A DNA stretch of 49,744 nt from an uncultured Hyphomicrobiales bacterium (GCA_903825465.1 CAIKAR010000042.1:1-49744), one strand, 5' to 3'; numbered from the stretch's first letter, positions 1-9,385 are shown. Notes: generated from the letters alone by a model not told the origin. Program-made: numbers and translations.

Positions 1-80
1 AACTCCTTCGTCCTGAACCCAGCTTCATGCTCGGCCAGGATTGCGATGATCTGCTCTTCACTGAATCGGCTCTTGCGCAT
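1..80 (-). CDS. IS3-family transposase OrfA, N-terminal fragment (runs off window)
   Basis: Read on the minus strand from the ATG at 80, the window edge encodes MRKSRFSEEQIIAILAEHEA and a few more residues. This is the typical start of the OrfA helix-turn-helix protein of IS3-family elements, which binds the element ends and is normally joined to OrfB by programmed frameshifting. Only about 26 residues are visible, so whether the transposase is intact cannot be judged. Confidence 0.85.
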   Translation of the reverse strand, partial: MRKSRFSEEQIIAILAEHEAGFRTKE

Positions 81-135
81 CGTCCGTCTCCAAGGGATGG
101 ACCAAGCTTATCAATGGCGGGAATTTCGGGGAGCA
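1..135 (-). mobile_element. One end of an IS3-family insertion sequence
   Basis: OrfA starts at 80 and is followed by about 55 bases of non-coding leader, as expected between an IS3 terminal repeat and orfA. Read from outside in on the minus strand, the likely terminus begins TGCTCCCCGAAATTC, corresponding to about 135. The boundary is inferred, because the other end and the target duplication lie outside the window. The element lies against the 5' end of the PsiF-like gene. Confidence 0.6.
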
Positions 136-374
136 CGTCAGCTCCCATCGCCGCCGCCGTCATCGGCCTCGCTTTCGCTTCCGCCGCCTTCGCCCAGACG
201 CCCGCTCCGGCCAAACCCGCCGCCCCGGCCGCCATGCCCGCCGCCAAACCAGCCGCGATGTCCGCTTCCGACAAAGCCGCCTTGTCCAAGAAATGCTCGG
301 CCGACGCCGACGCCAAGGGCCTGCACGGCAAAGAGCGCAAGAAGTTCCGCTCGGCCTGCAAGGAAGGCAAGTAA
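114..374 (+). CDS. PsiF-repeat family small secreted protein, 5' end altered by IS insertion
   Basis: The C-terminal half (KKCSADADAKGLHGKERKKF, then two further basic residues, a Ser-Ala and a second Cys) matches the PsiF repeat family. These are small exported proteins with a paired-Cys motif and unclear function; in enterobacteria psiF is phosphate-starvation inducible. A hydrophobic signal core ending AFAQ precedes an Ala/Pro/Lys-rich linker. The ATG at 114 appears to lie inside the insertion-sequence end, and the first eleven residues carry no Lys or Arg, unusual for a signal peptide n-region. This suggests the native start was lost and a start within the IS now supplies the frame. An in-frame ATG at 27 is also open. 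Product may be poorly exported or unexpressed. Confidence 0.65.
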   Translation: MAGISGSTSAPIAAAVIGLAFASAAFAQTPAPAKPAAPAAMPAAKPAAMSASDKAALSKKCSADADAKGLHGKERKKFRSACKEGK

Positions 375-412
375 GAAGGGCCTCCGCGACCTTTCCACTC
401 ACGCGTTTACGC

Positions 413-443
413 CCCGCGCCGGGTTTCCAGCGCGGGGTTTTTC
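413..443 (+). terminator. Rho-independent terminator after the PsiF-like gene
   Basis: A perfect 8-bp stem CCCCGCGC/GCGCGGGG (413-420 and 431-438) with a 10-base loop is followed by TTTTT. It lies 39 bases after the PsiF stop and its U-tract touches the stop codon of the convergent gene at 442. Confidence 0.85.
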
Positions 444-948
444 ATAAGTTCGGGCTCTTCTTCGCCCGCGGTTTCCTCGGCTTCGGGAACTCCCCGGGCC
501 ACCCGACGATCCTGTCCACATAATCCCTCTGGCGGATTTTGCCCTCCATCGCGCCGACGCGGCCTCGCGCGGAAATTCCCGCCTCGTGCACGGTCTCTGG
601 CCGGCCCGATTTCAGCGGGTGCCACCATTTGAGGTCTTCGCCGCGCGCCACCAGACGATAGGCGCAGCTCGGCGGCAGCCAGCGCAGGGTTCGCGCCTCG
701 CGCGGCGTCAGCTTGATGCAATCGGGCACCTTCTCCTGCCGGCGCGGATAATCCTTGCAGCCGCAGGTGTTCGCGTTGAAAAGCTTGCAGCCGATATCGG
801 TGAAATGCACCTCGTCGGTGTCCTCGTCGATCAGCTTCACGAGGCAGCAGCGGCCACAGCCATCGCACAGGCTTTCCCACTCGGCGGTCGAAAGCTCCTC
901 CAGCGTCTTGGTCCGCCAAAACGGCTCCGGTTTTTTATCGTCGTTCAT
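442..948 (-). CDS. YkgJ/YcgN-type cysteine-cluster protein (UPF0260)
   Basis: 168 residues, the usual size of the UPF0260/YcgN family. Residues about 28-34 carry CDGCGRCC, and further cysteines follow ([28 protein letters not shown]). This is the Cys pattern of the YkgJ-type putative Zn- or Fe-binding cluster; the biochemical role is not known. The start at 948 gives [11 protein letters not shown], matching the family N-terminus; the frame stays open far upstream but without family similarity. The C-terminus is basic (KPRKPRAKK). It is convergent with the PsiF-like gene and divergent from the penicillin-binding protein gene. Confidence 0.88.
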   Translation of the reverse strand: MNDDKKPEPFWRTKTLEELSTAEWESLCDGCGRCCLVKLIDEDTDEVHFTDIGCKLFNANTCGCKDYPRRQEKVPDCIKLTPREARTLRWLPPSCAYRLVARGEDLKWWHPLKSGRPETVHEAGISARGRVGAMEGKIRQRDYVDRIVGWPGEFPKPRKPRAKKSPNL

Positions 949-1152
949 CAAAGGGCCCGCCGCCACCGGCCGAAATCGGCCAAGCGGCGCTTCTAACCGA
1001 TTTTTTCGCCGCCGCGGAAGAAACCCCGGCGCTGTTTGTTTCGATTTGGGGCGAAAGTCCGGGCACGCCGCTTGCCTGGCTTCCGCGCGGAACCCTCCCA
1101 GCGGCATTAAATTTGTGTTAAGAAATTCGGCCGGCCCGGCTATTGGACATCC

Positions 1153-3414
1153 ATGTTCGAACAATTCAACAAATCCCCGTTGTGGAGGCGGATCGCCCGC
1201 GCGTTCTGGGCGTTCGACGCCTGGGTGAACACGTCGGTCTTCGAGAGCGGCGAAAACAGCCGGCGCGCCTACGACAATTTCGCGGCCTTCATGGACCGTT
1301 TCCACGTCGGCGGCGTTTCGAAATTCTGCGTTGAACTCGCCTGCGAGGCGCTGACGATCGGCCTTGGTGGCGCGATTGTGATGCTGACCCTCGCGCAGGG
1401 CTCGTTCCAGCAAACCTCGGACGAAGACTGGCTGAAAAAACAGGACATCGCCGTCACATTTCTGGACAGGTACGGCGCGGAGGTCGGCCGGCGCGGCATC
1501 AAGCACGAAGATTCCGTGCCGCTCGAGCAATATCCCGACTACCTGATCCAGGCCCTGCTGGCGACCGAGGACAGGCGCTTCTTCGAGCACTACGGCATCG
1601 ACCCCGTCGGCCTCATGCGCGCGATCACCGTCAACGCGCGGTCGTCCTACGTCGTGCAGGGCGGCTCTACGCTGACGCAGCAGCTCGCGAAAAACCTCTT
1701 CCTGAGCAACGAACGCTCGCTTGAACGCAAGATCAAGGAGGCCTTCCTCGCGTTGTGGCTCGAGGCGCGTCTGCCCAAGCGCGAAATCCTCAAGCTCTAT
1801 TTCGACCGCGCCTATATGGGCGGCGGCACGTACGGCGTTCAGGCCGCCGCCGATTTCTATTTCGGCAAGAGCGTCCGCGACCTGTCGCTGGCCGAGGCCG
1901 CGATGCTCGCTGGCCTATTCAAGGCGCCGACGAAATACGCGCCGCACATCAACCTCCCCGCCGCGCGCGCGAGGGCCAACGACGTGCTCTCGAATCTCGT
2001 CGACGCCGGCTACATGACCGAGGGGCAGGTCTACGCGGCGCGGCAGAATCCGGCGACGCCCATCGATCGAAAGCGCGACGCGAGCCCGGACTGGTATCTC
2101 GACTTCGCGTATCGCGAAGTCCTCGATCTGGCGGAGCAGAACAAATTCGGCAACGACCGCGTGCTGACGGTCCGCACGGGCCTGGACGTCAATATTCAAC
2201 ACAAGGCCGAAACGGTGATCGAGGACACCTTGCGGCAATACGGCAAGCAGTACCGCGCCGCGCAGGCCGCCGCGATGGTCGCCGAGCCCAGCGGCCTCGT
2301 GCGCGCCGTCGTGGGCGGGCGCGATTACGGCCGCAGCCAGTTCAACCGCGCCATCGACGCCGCGCGCCAGCCGGGCTCGTCGTTCAAGCCGTTCGTTTAC
2401 CTGAGCGCCATCCTGACTGGAAAATTCCACGCCAACACCCCGGTCAACGGCTCGTCGCTCTGCATCGGCAACTGGTGTCCGCACAATTTCGGCGGCGCGG
2501 GCGCCGGTATTTTGCCGATGGTTGTGGCGCTTGAGAAATCGCTGAACACGGTCGCCGCGTGGCTGTCCATTCAGATCGGCAGGGCGCAGTTCCCCGCCAA
2601 CAAATATCCCGGCGACTGGATCGCGGCGAAGGCCGGCCGCGCGACGATTGTTCAGACCGCGCGGGCGATGGGCGTCGTGCACACGCCGCTCGAAGACACG
2701 CCGTCGCTGCCGCTCGGCGCCGACGACGTGAAAATGGTCGACATGGTGTCCGCCAACGCGGCCTTCGCCAACGGCGGCAAATGGGCGCCCGCCTTCGCGG
2801 CCTACGAGGTGCGCAACTCGCGCGACGACGTCATCTATCGCCGCGACCGCGACGGGCCCGCCTACCGCCAGGTGATCCCGGCCGACAAGATCGCGGAAGC
2901 CAACAACTTGTTGAAGCACGTCGTGACCGAAGGCACGGGAAAGCGCGCGGCGCTCGAAGGCATTGTCGTCGCCGGCAAAACCGGAACAACCAACGAATCG
3001 CGCAACGCGTGGTTCAATGGCTTCACCGGCAATTACGTCGGCTCGGTCTGGTTCGGCAACGACGACAATTCGCCGACCAACGGGTTGCAGGGCGGCCAGT
3101 TGCCGGCGCAAGCCTGGCACGACATCATGGTCTACGCCCATCAGGGTATCGAGTTGAAAAACCCCTTCGGCGTCGACGACGCCCCGCCGGCGAAACCGGC
3201 GACGGTCGCCAGTTCCGGCGGCGCGGGAGATCTCGGCGCGCCGCAGCGTCCCGCGACGTTGTCGAAGAAAACCGGACAGGCCCTGCAAAGCATCGAAAGC
3301 CTGATGACGTCGGCCGGTCAAAAAAAGCGCGCCGAAACGCTCGGGCCGCCCGGCGGCGCCGTCGCGCGGATCGACGGGGACGCGCGGGCCTTGGCGCGCA
3401 TCGGGACGGATTGA
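1153..3414 (+). CDS. Class A penicillin-binding protein (PBP1A family), bifunctional
   Basis: 753 residues. A cytoplasmic N-terminus of about 60 residues is followed by one membrane segment (about 65-92). The glycosyltransferase 51 domain shows [13 protein letters not shown] (with the catalytic Glu), [12 protein letters not shown] and [14 protein letters not shown] at about residues 140-205. The transpeptidase domain shows the SxxK motif in PGSSFKPF (Ser at about 410), SLN at about 462 and KTGTT at about 609. It therefore should polymerise lipid II and cross-link peptidoglycan in the periplasm. The tail after about 680 is Pro/Ala-rich and low complexity. It stands alone, not in an obvious operon. 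It ends 25 bases from the convergent monooxygenase gene. Which paralogue of the PBP1A family it represents cannot be decided here. Confidence 0.93.
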   Translation: MFEQFNKSPLWRRIARAFWAFDAWVNTSVFESGENSRRAYDNFAAFMDRFHVGGVSKFCVELACEALTIGLGGAIVMLTLAQGSFQQTSDEDWLKKQDIAVTFLDRYGAEVGRRGIKHEDSVPLEQYPDYLIQALLATEDRRFFEHYGIDPVGLMRAITVNARSSYVVQGGSTLTQQLAKNLFLSNERSLERKIKEAFLALWLEARLPKREILKLYFDRAYMGGGTYGVQAAADFYFGKSVRDLSLAEAAMLAGLFKAPTKYAPHINLPAARARANDVLSNLVDAGYMTEGQVYAARQNPATPIDRKRDASPDWYLDFAYREVLDLAEQNKFGNDRVLTVRTGLDVNIQHKAETVIEDTLRQYGKQYRAAQAAAMVAEPSGLVRAVVGGRDYGRSQFNRAIDAARQPGSSFKPFVYLSAILTGKFHANTPVNGSSLCIGNWCPHNFGGAGAGILPMVVALEKSLNTVAAWLSIQIGRAQFPANKYPGDWIAAKAGRATIVQTARAMGVVHTPLEDTPSLPLGADDVKMVDMVSANAAFANGGKWAPAFAAYEVRNSRDDVIYRRDRDGPAYRQVIPADKIAEANNLLKHVVTEGTGKRAALEGIVVAGKTGTTNESRNAWFNGFTGNYVGSVWFGNDDNSPTNGLQGGQLPAQAWHDIMVYAHQGIELKNPFGVDDAPPAKPATVASSGGAGDLGAPQRPATLSKKTGQALQSIESLMTSAGQKKRAETLGPPGGAVARIDGDARALARIGTD

Positions 3415-3439
3415 CCGGGGCTTTCGGACAACGCCGCGG

Positions 3440-4807
3440 TCACACGCGATATGTCGCCGCTGGATGTCCGGCGCCGATTCTGGCGCCGCCGCCAAACAGT
3501 TTTTCACGGAACGTGCCGGGGCGGTATTCCGTCTTGTAAACGCCGCGGTTTTGCAGCTCGGGCACGACGAGATCGACAAAGTCGATCAGATGTCGCGGCT
3601 CGCCCGAACGCTGGATGTTGAAGCCGTCGATCTCGGCTTCCGCCATCCATTGTTCGAGTTGATCGGCCACCTGAACGGGCGAACCAACGACGAAACACTC
3701 GCGCCCCGCCTGCTGGCCGAAATTGGCGTAATCCTTCAACCGCTCCAGCGACTGGCCCTGCGATCGCAGATATTCGGCGAGCGTGTTGATGCCGTTGCCG
3801 CGCGTCGCCGCGCCGGCCTTTGTCAGATCCTTCGAAAGGTCGATGCCCGACAGTCCCGAGCGAAGCGCCAGCATGCCTTCGCCATCGACGTGGGCGCGCA
3901 GAATTTCGTACTTGTCGCGCGCCTCGGCTTCCGTTGGCGCGACGACGATCGTCGCCATCATGATGAACTTGATTTGGCCGGGGTCGCGGCCGAACGCCCG
4001 CGCGCTGTCCCTGACTTCGCGCACGCGTTCGGCGGTGTGCTTGCCGGGCAGGCCGTTCAGGAACAGGCATTCCGCGTGCTTCGCCGCGAAGGCGCGGCCG
4101 CGCGCCGAGCCACCCGCCTGAAACAACACCGGCGTGCGCTGCGGCGAGGGTTCAGACAAGTGGATGCCGCGCATCTTCAGGCGAGGGCCGTTGTGGACCA
4201 CCTCGCGCACCTTGTCGGGCCGGGCGTAGACGCGGTTGACCGTGTCGCGGACCACCGCGTCGTCGTCCCAGCTTCCCTCCCACAGCTTGTAGACGGCCTC
4301 CATGTATTCCTCGGCCAGGTCGTAGCGGTCGTCGTGGTCGCGCTGTCGTTCAAGGCCCATGGCGCGCGCGGCGCTGTCCTGAAAACCAGTGACGACGTTC
4401 CAGCTGACGCGCCCGTTGGTGAGGTGATCCAGCGTCGAAAAGCGGCGCGCCAGCGGATAAGGGTGCTCGTAGGAAAGATTCGCGGTGACGCCGAAGCTCA
4501 GGTTTCGCGTGACGTACGCCATCGTCGGGATGAGCAACAAGGGATCGTTCATGGGAAACATCGCGGCGCGTTCGATCGCCGCGCGCGGCGACCCCTCGAA
4601 AACATCGTGGACGCCGTTGGTGTCGGCGAAGAAAATCGAATCGAACAGGCCGCGCTCGCAGATTTTCGCGACATCCGTCCAATAGTCGAGGCTGGTGTAT
4701 TCGAACGCTCGGGCGCCCGGCGCGCTCCACAGGCCGATCCAGTTCTGGCCTGGCGTGTTGGCATAGAAGGCGTTGACCGAAATTTCCTTCTTCAACGGGT
4801 TTGTCAT
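3440..4807 (-). CDS. LLM-class FMN-dependent monooxygenase (NtaA/SnaA/DszA type)
   Basis: 455 residues, the usual size for the NtaA/SnaA/DszA branch of luciferase-like monooxygenases. These use reduced FMN, supplied by a separate reductase, to oxidise substrates such as nitrilotriacetate, dibenzothiophene sulfone or alkane sulfonates. Visible family segments are the N-terminal NAFYANTPGQNW, the long YEHPYPLARRFSTLDHLT, GRVSWNVVTGF, and VLFQAGGSARGRAFAAKHAE in the FMN/phosphate-binding half. No flavin reductase is adjacent; the nearest is in the island at 21772. The next gene upstream on the same strand encodes an ABC solute-binding protein 46 bases away, suggesting co-transcription and uptake of the substrate. 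The substrate is unknown. Confidence 0.9.
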   Translation of the reverse strand: MTNPLKKEISVNAFYANTPGQNWIGLWSAPGARAFEYTSLDYWTDVAKICERGLFDSIFFADTNGVHDVFEGSPRAAIERAAMFPMNDPLLLIPTMAYVTRNLSFGVTANLSYEHPYPLARRFSTLDHLTNGRVSWNVVTGFQDSAARAMGLERQRDHDDRYDLAEEYMEAVYKLWEGSWDDDAVVRDTVNRVYARPDKVREVVHNGPRLKMRGIHLSEPSPQRTPVLFQAGGSARGRAFAAKHAECLFLNGLPGKHTAERVREVRDSARAFGRDPGQIKFIMMATIVVAPTEAEARDKYEILRAHVDGEGMLALRSGLSGIDLSKDLTKAGAATRGNGINTLAEYLRSQGQSLERLKDYANFGQQAGRECFVVGSPVQVADQLEQWMAEAEIDGFNIQRSGEPRHLIDFVDLVVPELQNRGVYKTEYRPGTFREKLFGGGARIGAGHPAATYRV

Positions 4808-4853
4808 CGGCGATCTGGTCCTGGAACGAGGCGCTGTCCAACCGGCCGCGGGC

Positions 4854-5879
4854 TCACTGGAAATATTCGTCGAATATCTTGGTCCACGCCGGAAGATCGC
4901 GGTCGAGTTCCTCCGGCGTGAGGAACGTGCCCTTGAACGCCGCGCCGTCCGGCACCATCGACTTGTCCTTCATTTCAGCCCTTGGATTCACAGGCAGCTC
5001 GCCCGCGGCCGCGATGATGTTCTGGCCCTCGTCGGACACGATGTAGTCGATGAGCAGCTTGCCCGCGTTGGGCGCCGGCGCGTTCTTCAAGACCGACATC
5101 ACGGCGTAGGTCACCAGCGGCGGCTGCATCGGAATCCAACCCGCCGGCGCGCCGCGGCCGGCGCTGATGACGGCGTGGTTGTTGAAGATTTGCAGGCCAA
5201 TGGCATATTCGCCGGAGATCACGAGATCCATCACCTGGCGGCCCGACACCTTCAGCGGTGTGACGTTCTGCTTCGAAAGCCTGGCGAGATAGGCGCGCGC
5301 CTTTTCCTCGCCCATGGCGATCAGCACGCTGCCGACAAAACCCTGCCCCGCCGAAATGCTGGGCTGGACGTTCCACGCCATCTTGCCCTTCCACTTGGGG
5401 GCGAGCAGGTCGTCGAAGGTCCGCGGCTCCGTGCCGCGCGGCACCAGGTCCGTGTTGAAGCCCGGCGTGTTGACGTAGTAGTTGCTGGCGATCCAGAAGC
5501 CCTCGGGATCGAACAGCTTTTTCGGCAGGTCCACGTCGGGCGTCCACTTTTCCACGACGCCCAGCCGTTTGAGAGCCGGCGTTGTCTGCGCGCCGTCGAA
5601 CACGCTCGCCTGAATTTTTCCGGCGCGCGCCTCGTTTGATATTTTCAGGGCGATCTCGGCGGAGTTGCCGCGGAAATAATCGACGTGGATCCCATATTTG
5701 CGCTCGAAGCCGTCGACGATGGGCCGCACGATCTGATCGACGATCTGCACCGTGTACCAAACGACGCGGCCTTCCTTTTTCGCGGCGTCGATCAGCGCCT
5801 GATCGGCGGCCAAGGCGGCGCCCGCAAACACCCCGGTCGCCAGCAGCGCGACGGCGCAAAGTCGCAACGTTCGAAGCAT
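4854..5879 (-). CDS. ABC transporter solute-binding protein (family 1, Fe3+/phosphonate-like)
   Basis: 341 residues with a clear signal peptide (MLRTLRLCAVALLATG, cleaved near ALAADQ). The mature part follows the extracellular solute-binding family seen with iron(III), spermidine and aminoethylphosphonate systems (DAAKKEGRVVWYTVQ near the start, NVTPLKVSGRQVMDLVISGE in the middle, a C-terminal PLIDYIVSDEG-like stretch). It precedes the LLM monooxygenase on the same strand, so the two probably form a transcription unit. No permease or ATPase gene is adjacent; the lone permease at 7672 is of a different (SsuC/TauC-like) type. Ligand unknown. Confidence 0.88.
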   Translation of the reverse strand: MLRTLRLCAVALLATGVFAGAALAADQALIDAAKKEGRVVWYTVQIVDQIVRPIVDGFERKYGIHVDYFRGNSAEIALKISNEARAGKIQASVFDGAQTTPALKRLGVVEKWTPDVDLPKKLFDPEGFWIASNYYVNTPGFNTDLVPRGTEPRTFDDLLAPKWKGKMAWNVQPSISAGQGFVGSVLIAMGEEKARAYLARLSKQNVTPLKVSGRQVMDLVISGEYAIGLQIFNNHAVISAGRGAPAGWIPMQPPLVTYAVMSVLKNAPAPNAGKLLIDYIVSDEGQNIIAAAGELPVNPRAEMKDKSMVPDGAAFKGTFLTPEELDRDLPAWTKIFDEYFQ

Positions 5880-5937
5880 CGATTCCCCTCCCCGCTCCCG
5901 GCTCTCGCGCCGGGAGGTCGTTCACACGGCGGCGGTT

Positions 5938-6597
5938 TCACCCGGCCGCGACGCCGGCGCCAATCTGACAGGCGACGCCCGTGCCGCCAAGTCCGCAATA
6001 TCCGGCGGGGTTTTTCGCCAGATATTGCTGATGGTAGTCCTCGGCGTAATAAAACGCCGGCGCGTCGAGGATTTCCGTCGTGATCGCGCCGATGCCCTTG
6101 GCCGACAGAGCCTTGCCGTAGGCGGCGCGCGAGGCTTCCGCCGCGGCGCGCTGCGCGGGCGAGAAGGCGTAGATTCCCGAGCGGTATTGCGTGCCGCGGT
6201 CGCCGCCCTGCCGCATGCCCTGTGTCGGGTTGTGGTTCTCCCAAAAACAGCGCAGCAACGCGTCGTAGGAGATTTTCGCGGGGTCGAACACGACCAGCAC
6301 CACCTCGTTGTGGCCGGTGTGGCCGGAGCAGACCTCCTCGTAGGTCGGGTTCGGCGTCTGACCGGCGGCGTAGCCGACCGCTGTCGCGTAAACGCCCTCG
6401 CCAAGCTCCCAGAACTTGCGCTCGGCGCCCCAGAAGCAGCCCATGCCAAACATGGCCTGTTCAAACCCTTGCGGCCACGGCCCCTTGAGCGGATGGTGGT
6501 TGACGAAGTGGCTTTGCGCCGTCGGAAGCGGCTGCGCCCGGCCCGGCAGAGCCTCGCCGGCGGAAGGCAACGTCGTAGGCTTGAAAAATGAAAACAT
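5938..6597 (-). CDS. msrA: Peptide methionine-S-sulfoxide reductase
   Basis: 219 residues from the ATG at 6597 ([12 protein letters not shown]). The start at 6633 would add twelve residues not typical of the family. The catalytic Cys lies in GMGCFWGAE at about residue 53, and the family segments [19 protein letters not shown] and [12 protein letters not shown] follow, with [20 protein letters not shown] after them. It reduces the S-epimer of methionine sulfoxide in oxidised proteins using thioredoxin. No signal peptide is evident, so it should be cytoplasmic. It is followed on the same strand, after 58 bases, by the solute-binding protein gene. Confidence 0.96.
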   Translation of the reverse strand: MFSFFKPTTLPSAGEALPGRAQPLPTAQSHFVNHHPLKGPWPQGFEQAMFGMGCFWGAERKFWELGEGVYATAVGYAAGQTPNPTYEEVCSGHTGHNEVVLVVFDPAKISYDALLRCFWENHNPTQGMRQGGDRGTQYRSGIYAFSPAQRAAAEASRAAYGKALSAKGIGAITTEILDAPAFYYAEDYHQQYLAKNPAGYCGLGGTGVACQIGAGVAAG

Positions 6598-6672
6598 CGG
6601 GGCACCTCGCGCGGAAGACCCGAATGTAATCACAAGACGCCAGATTTGTAGAGGGGCGCGCGCGGGCTGGCG

Positions 6673-6981
6673 TCAAGAACGCGCGAGCGTCCCGATCGGC
6701 GACGGCCGCCTGCGGGCGATCCACATCAGCAACAGGCCAACGATGGCCAGCGCGACCCATATCGGCAGCGCGACCGTGTCTTTCAGCACGGGGTCCGCCA
6801 GCAACGGATTCAACTTCGCCGCGGCGGCTTGCCAGGCCGGGAGCTTCGCCTGCATCAACTGCGACAAAGGCGTGATCGAGATCGCCGAGCCCGCGATCGT
6901 GCGCGTGCCGTCGACAATCAACGCGGCGAAGGCGCCGGCGAGCGCCATGAGACCGATCAATCGGGCGAGAATGCGCAGCAT
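6673..6981 (-). CDS. Small conserved membrane protein
   Basis: 102 residues with two predicted membrane segments, at about 5-26 (LARLIGLMALAGAFAALIV) and about 72-90 (LPIWVALAIVGLLLMWIARR), and a soluble loop of about 45 residues between them. The DGTRTIAG motif after the first segment resembles a family found in Rhizobiales genomes, sometimes loosely named after a cytochrome b6f subunit. I do not trust that name for function. The basic C-terminal tail (ARRRPSP) suggests an inside-facing end. It lies upstream of msrA on the same strand. Confidence 0.7.
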   Translation of the reverse strand: MLRILARLIGLMALAGAFAALIVDGTRTIAGSAISITPLSQLMQAKLPAWQAAAAKLNPLLADPVLKDTVALPIWVALAIVGLLLMWIARRRPSPIGTLARS

Positions 6982-7169
6982 GGTGAGATCGCTCGCTAAG
7001 GGCGCGCCTGCTTAGCCCGTGGCTCGCCAGGAGTCCACGGCGTTTGCGTCCCTTCGCCGCCATGCTAAACGGGCGCCCATGATCTGGATCCCTAGACGTC
7101 CGCGCCGATAGACGCCCAAGTCGCGTCGCGGTCCACGTCGCCTAGATTTTCCAAGCCGGTTCCACTCCC

Positions 7170-7670
7170 ATGTCCGACCTCTCCCTGACCATCGCTCCCC
7201 TGCGGGAAACCGACCTGTCCGCCATCGAACGGCTTGACGACCGCGCCTTCGGCCCGGGCCGTTTCGCCAAGTCGGCCTACCGGCTGCGCGAGGACAACGC
7301 GCCTGATTTCGCGCTCTCATGCGTGGCGCGGGTGGGAACGCTGCTGGTTGGCGCGAACCGCATGACCCGCGTTTTCGCGGGCGGAAAACGCGCGCTGTTG
7401 CTGGGGCCGCTGACCGTCGATCCGCCGTTTCGCGATCGTGGAATAGGCCGGGAACTGATGGAGTTCTCGCTTGAGGCCGCGCGCGCGGCGGGCCATTCGC
7501 TGGTGATTCTGGTCGGTGACGAACCCTACTACGCGCGTGTTGGGTTCAAGCGGGTGCCCCGCGGCCGGCTCGCCCTTCCGGGGCCTGTCGACGCGGCCAG
7601 GATTCTATACCGCGAATTGGCGGAAGGCGCGTTTGAAGGCGTTTCCGGCGCGGTGGCGCGGGCGGCGTAA
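7170..7670 (+). CDS. GNAT-family N-acetyltransferase
   Basis: 166 residues. The acetyl-CoA pyrophosphate loop is visible as RDRGIGRELMEFSLEAARAAG (Q/RxxGxG/A pattern, residues about 90-97), and ILVGDEPYYARVGFKRV matches the late GNAT motif of the YhbS-like branch. It transfers an acetyl group from acetyl-CoA to an amine; the substrate cannot be told. The ATG at 7170 starts right before the conserved LTIAPLRETDLSAIERL. Its stop is adjacent to the stop of the convergent permease gene, with no space for a terminator. Confidence 0.88.
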   Translation: MSDLSLTIAPLRETDLSAIERLDDRAFGPGRFAKSAYRLREDNAPDFALSCVARVGTLLVGANRMTRVFAGGKRALLLGPLTVDPPFRDRGIGRELMEFSLEAARAAGHSLVILVGDEPYYARVGFKRVPRGRLALPGPVDAARILYRELAEGAFEGVSGAVARAA

Positions 7671-7671
7671 G

Positions 7672-8487
7672 TCACCGCCACGCCAAAAACACCCGCTCCA
7701 TCCAGCTCAGCGCGCCGCCAAAGACGAGGCCCAGCGCCGACAGCGCGACAACGCCCGCCAGCAAATCGGCCGATTGCATGAGGTTGCCCGCCGTCAGCAG
7801 AAACGCGCCAATTCCATATTGCGCGCCGATCATTTCCGCCGCGACGACGAGGATCAGCGCCGAAGCCAGCGAAATGCGGAAGCCCGCGAGAATGCCCGGC
7901 AGCGACGAGGGCAGGATCACCTTCCAGACGACCGCCCAGGTCGGTAGATTGAAACTCTGCGCCATGCGCACGAGGTTGCGCGGCGTGGCGTCGACGCCGC
8001 CGAGCGTCGCGATGACGGTGGGAAAGAAAACGCCCGCGGCGATGGTGAAAACCTTCGGCGTCTCGCCGATGCCCATCCAGAGAATGAGCAGCGGCAGCAG
8101 CGCGATCTTCGGCACCGGGTAAAGCGCGGAGACCAGCGGCATGGACACCGCCCGCGCGATTGGAGAGAGCCCCATCGCGACGCCAACCACAAGCCCGAGC
8201 GCCGAGCCGATCAGCCAACCGAAGCCGATGCGGCCCAGCGACGCCGAGAGGTGCGTCCACAAATCGCCGGACGCCGCCAGATTCCACAGGGCCTCGACAA
8301 TCGCGGAAGGCGCGGGCAGGAAAATCGGCGACACCCAGCCGAGCGAGCCGGACAATTGCCATAGCGCGACGATGCAGACGAAGCCCAGCCATGACCACAG
8401 GGGCCGCGGCGACGTCGCGAAACCGCCGCCGCGGAAGGCGACTTTCGCAAGCCCCGTCGGGGTCGGCGCCACAGGCCTGTCGTCCAA
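7672..8487 (-). CDS. ABC transporter permease (SsuC/TauC-like)
   Basis: About 271 residues with roughly six membrane segments. The cytoplasmic EAA-type loop (SLPGILAGFRISLASAL, followed by EMIGAQYGIG) is typical of NitT/TauT/SsuC permeases that import sulfonates, nitrate or pyrimidine precursors. I chose the TTG at 8487 because GGAG lies seven bases ahead of it; an in-frame GTG at 8514 is the alternative, and the longer open frame is not family-like. No ATPase partner is in the window. It is divergent from a ModA-like binding protein gene, but that family usually pairs with a different permease type. It may be an orphan or use an ATPase encoded elsewhere. Confidence 0.85.
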   Translation of the reverse strand: MDDRPVAPTPTGLAKVAFRGGGFATSPRPLWSWLGFVCIVALWQLSGSLGWVSPIFLPAPSAIVEALWNLAASGDLWTHLSASLGRIGFGWLIGSALGLVVGVAMGLSPIARAVSMPLVSALYPVPKIALLPLLILWMGIGETPKVFTIAAGVFFPTVIATLGGVDATPRNLVRMAQSFNLPTWAVVWKVILPSSLPGILAGFRISLASALILVVAAEMIGAQYGIGAFLLTAGNLMQSADLLAGVVALSALGLVFGGALSWMERVFLAWR

Positions 8488-8635
8488 AGCGTCGTCTCCG
8501 GGTGATCCCGACACTATTCGCCGCCGCGCGTCGTGTTGACAATCCCCCAGGTCACGGGCTCGATGGGGGAAGGCAATAGCTTCGCCGGCTCGTGAAGATC
8601 GCGCGCGGCCAAGATTCGCAACCGGGGATGAAACC

Positions 8636-9385
8636 ATGATTTTTCCGCGCGCCGTCGCGCTTCTCGCCGCCCTTTTCGCCCTTCCCGCCCAAGCGGTTGA
8701 ACTCAAGGTTTTCAGCGGCAACGGCTCGCGCGCGGCGGTCGTCGAACTCACCCAGCGGTTCGAAAAGGAAACCGGGAACAAGGTGACCGTCGATTTCGCG
8801 GTCAATCCCACCGTCCAAAAGCGCGTGGAAGACGGCGAGCAATTCGACCTCGCGGTGCTGAACCCGCCGACGCTCGACACGCTGATCAAGGAAGGCAAGA
8901 TCAAAGGCGACACACGCCGCGTCATCGGCCGCATCGGCATCGGCATGGCCATCGCCGCGGACAAGCCGAAGCCCGACATCTCGACCGTCGACGCGTTCAA
9001 GAAAGCGCTTCTCGACGCCAAGGCCGTGGCCTTTCCCGGCGACGGCGCCAGCGGCAAATATTTCAACAGCCTCGTCGACCGCCTCGGCATGCGGGAACAA
9101 TTGAAGGACAAGCTGCGGCCCATGCCGGGCGAATACAACGTCGAAGTTGTCGCGAAGGGCGACATCGACGTGGTTGTGGTCGTCGCCTCGCGCATCTACG
9201 GCGTGCCCGGCGCGCAGCTTGTCGGCCTGATCCCGGCCGAATTGCAAACATGGATCGGCTTCGCGACCGCCGTGTCCGCCAACGCCAGGCAACCCGAGGC
9301 GGCCGCCGCTTTGACGCGCTACCTCACTGCGCCCGGCGCCGAGCCTTTTCTGCGGCAAATGGGCATGGAGCCCTTCGTCGAATAA
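8636..9385 (+). CDS. ModA-like periplasmic solute-binding protein
   Basis: 249 residues. A signal peptide (MIFPRAVALLAALFALPAQA) is followed by a ModA-type beginning (VELKVFSGNGSRAAVVELTQ). The body, with FDLAVLNPPTLDTLI and AFPGDGASGKYFNSLVDRLG, matches the molybdate-type family of binding proteins, many of which do not bind molybdate. It ends exactly where the convergent CoA-transferase gene ends, so the two stop codons are back to back. It shares the 148-base intergenic space with the divergent permease. The ligand could be an organic acid rather than molybdate, but nothing in the sequence settles this. Confidence 0.85.
   Translation: MIFPRAVALLAALFALPAQAVELKVFSGNGSRAAVVELTQRFEKETGNKVTVDFAVNPTVQKRVEDGEQFDLAVLNPPTLDTLIKEGKIKGDTRRVIGRIGIGMAIAADKPKPDISTVDAFKKALLDAKAVAFPGDGASGKYFNSLVDRLGMREQLKDKLRPMPGEYNVEVVAKGDIDVVVVVASRIYGVPGAQLVGLIPAELQTWIGFATAVSANARQPEAAAALTRYLTAPGAEPFLRQMGMEPFVE

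Noticed and set aside
1915-3579. 554-codon open frame on the minus strand
   Set aside because: Antisense to the penicillin-binding protein gene, whose catalytic motifs are complete.
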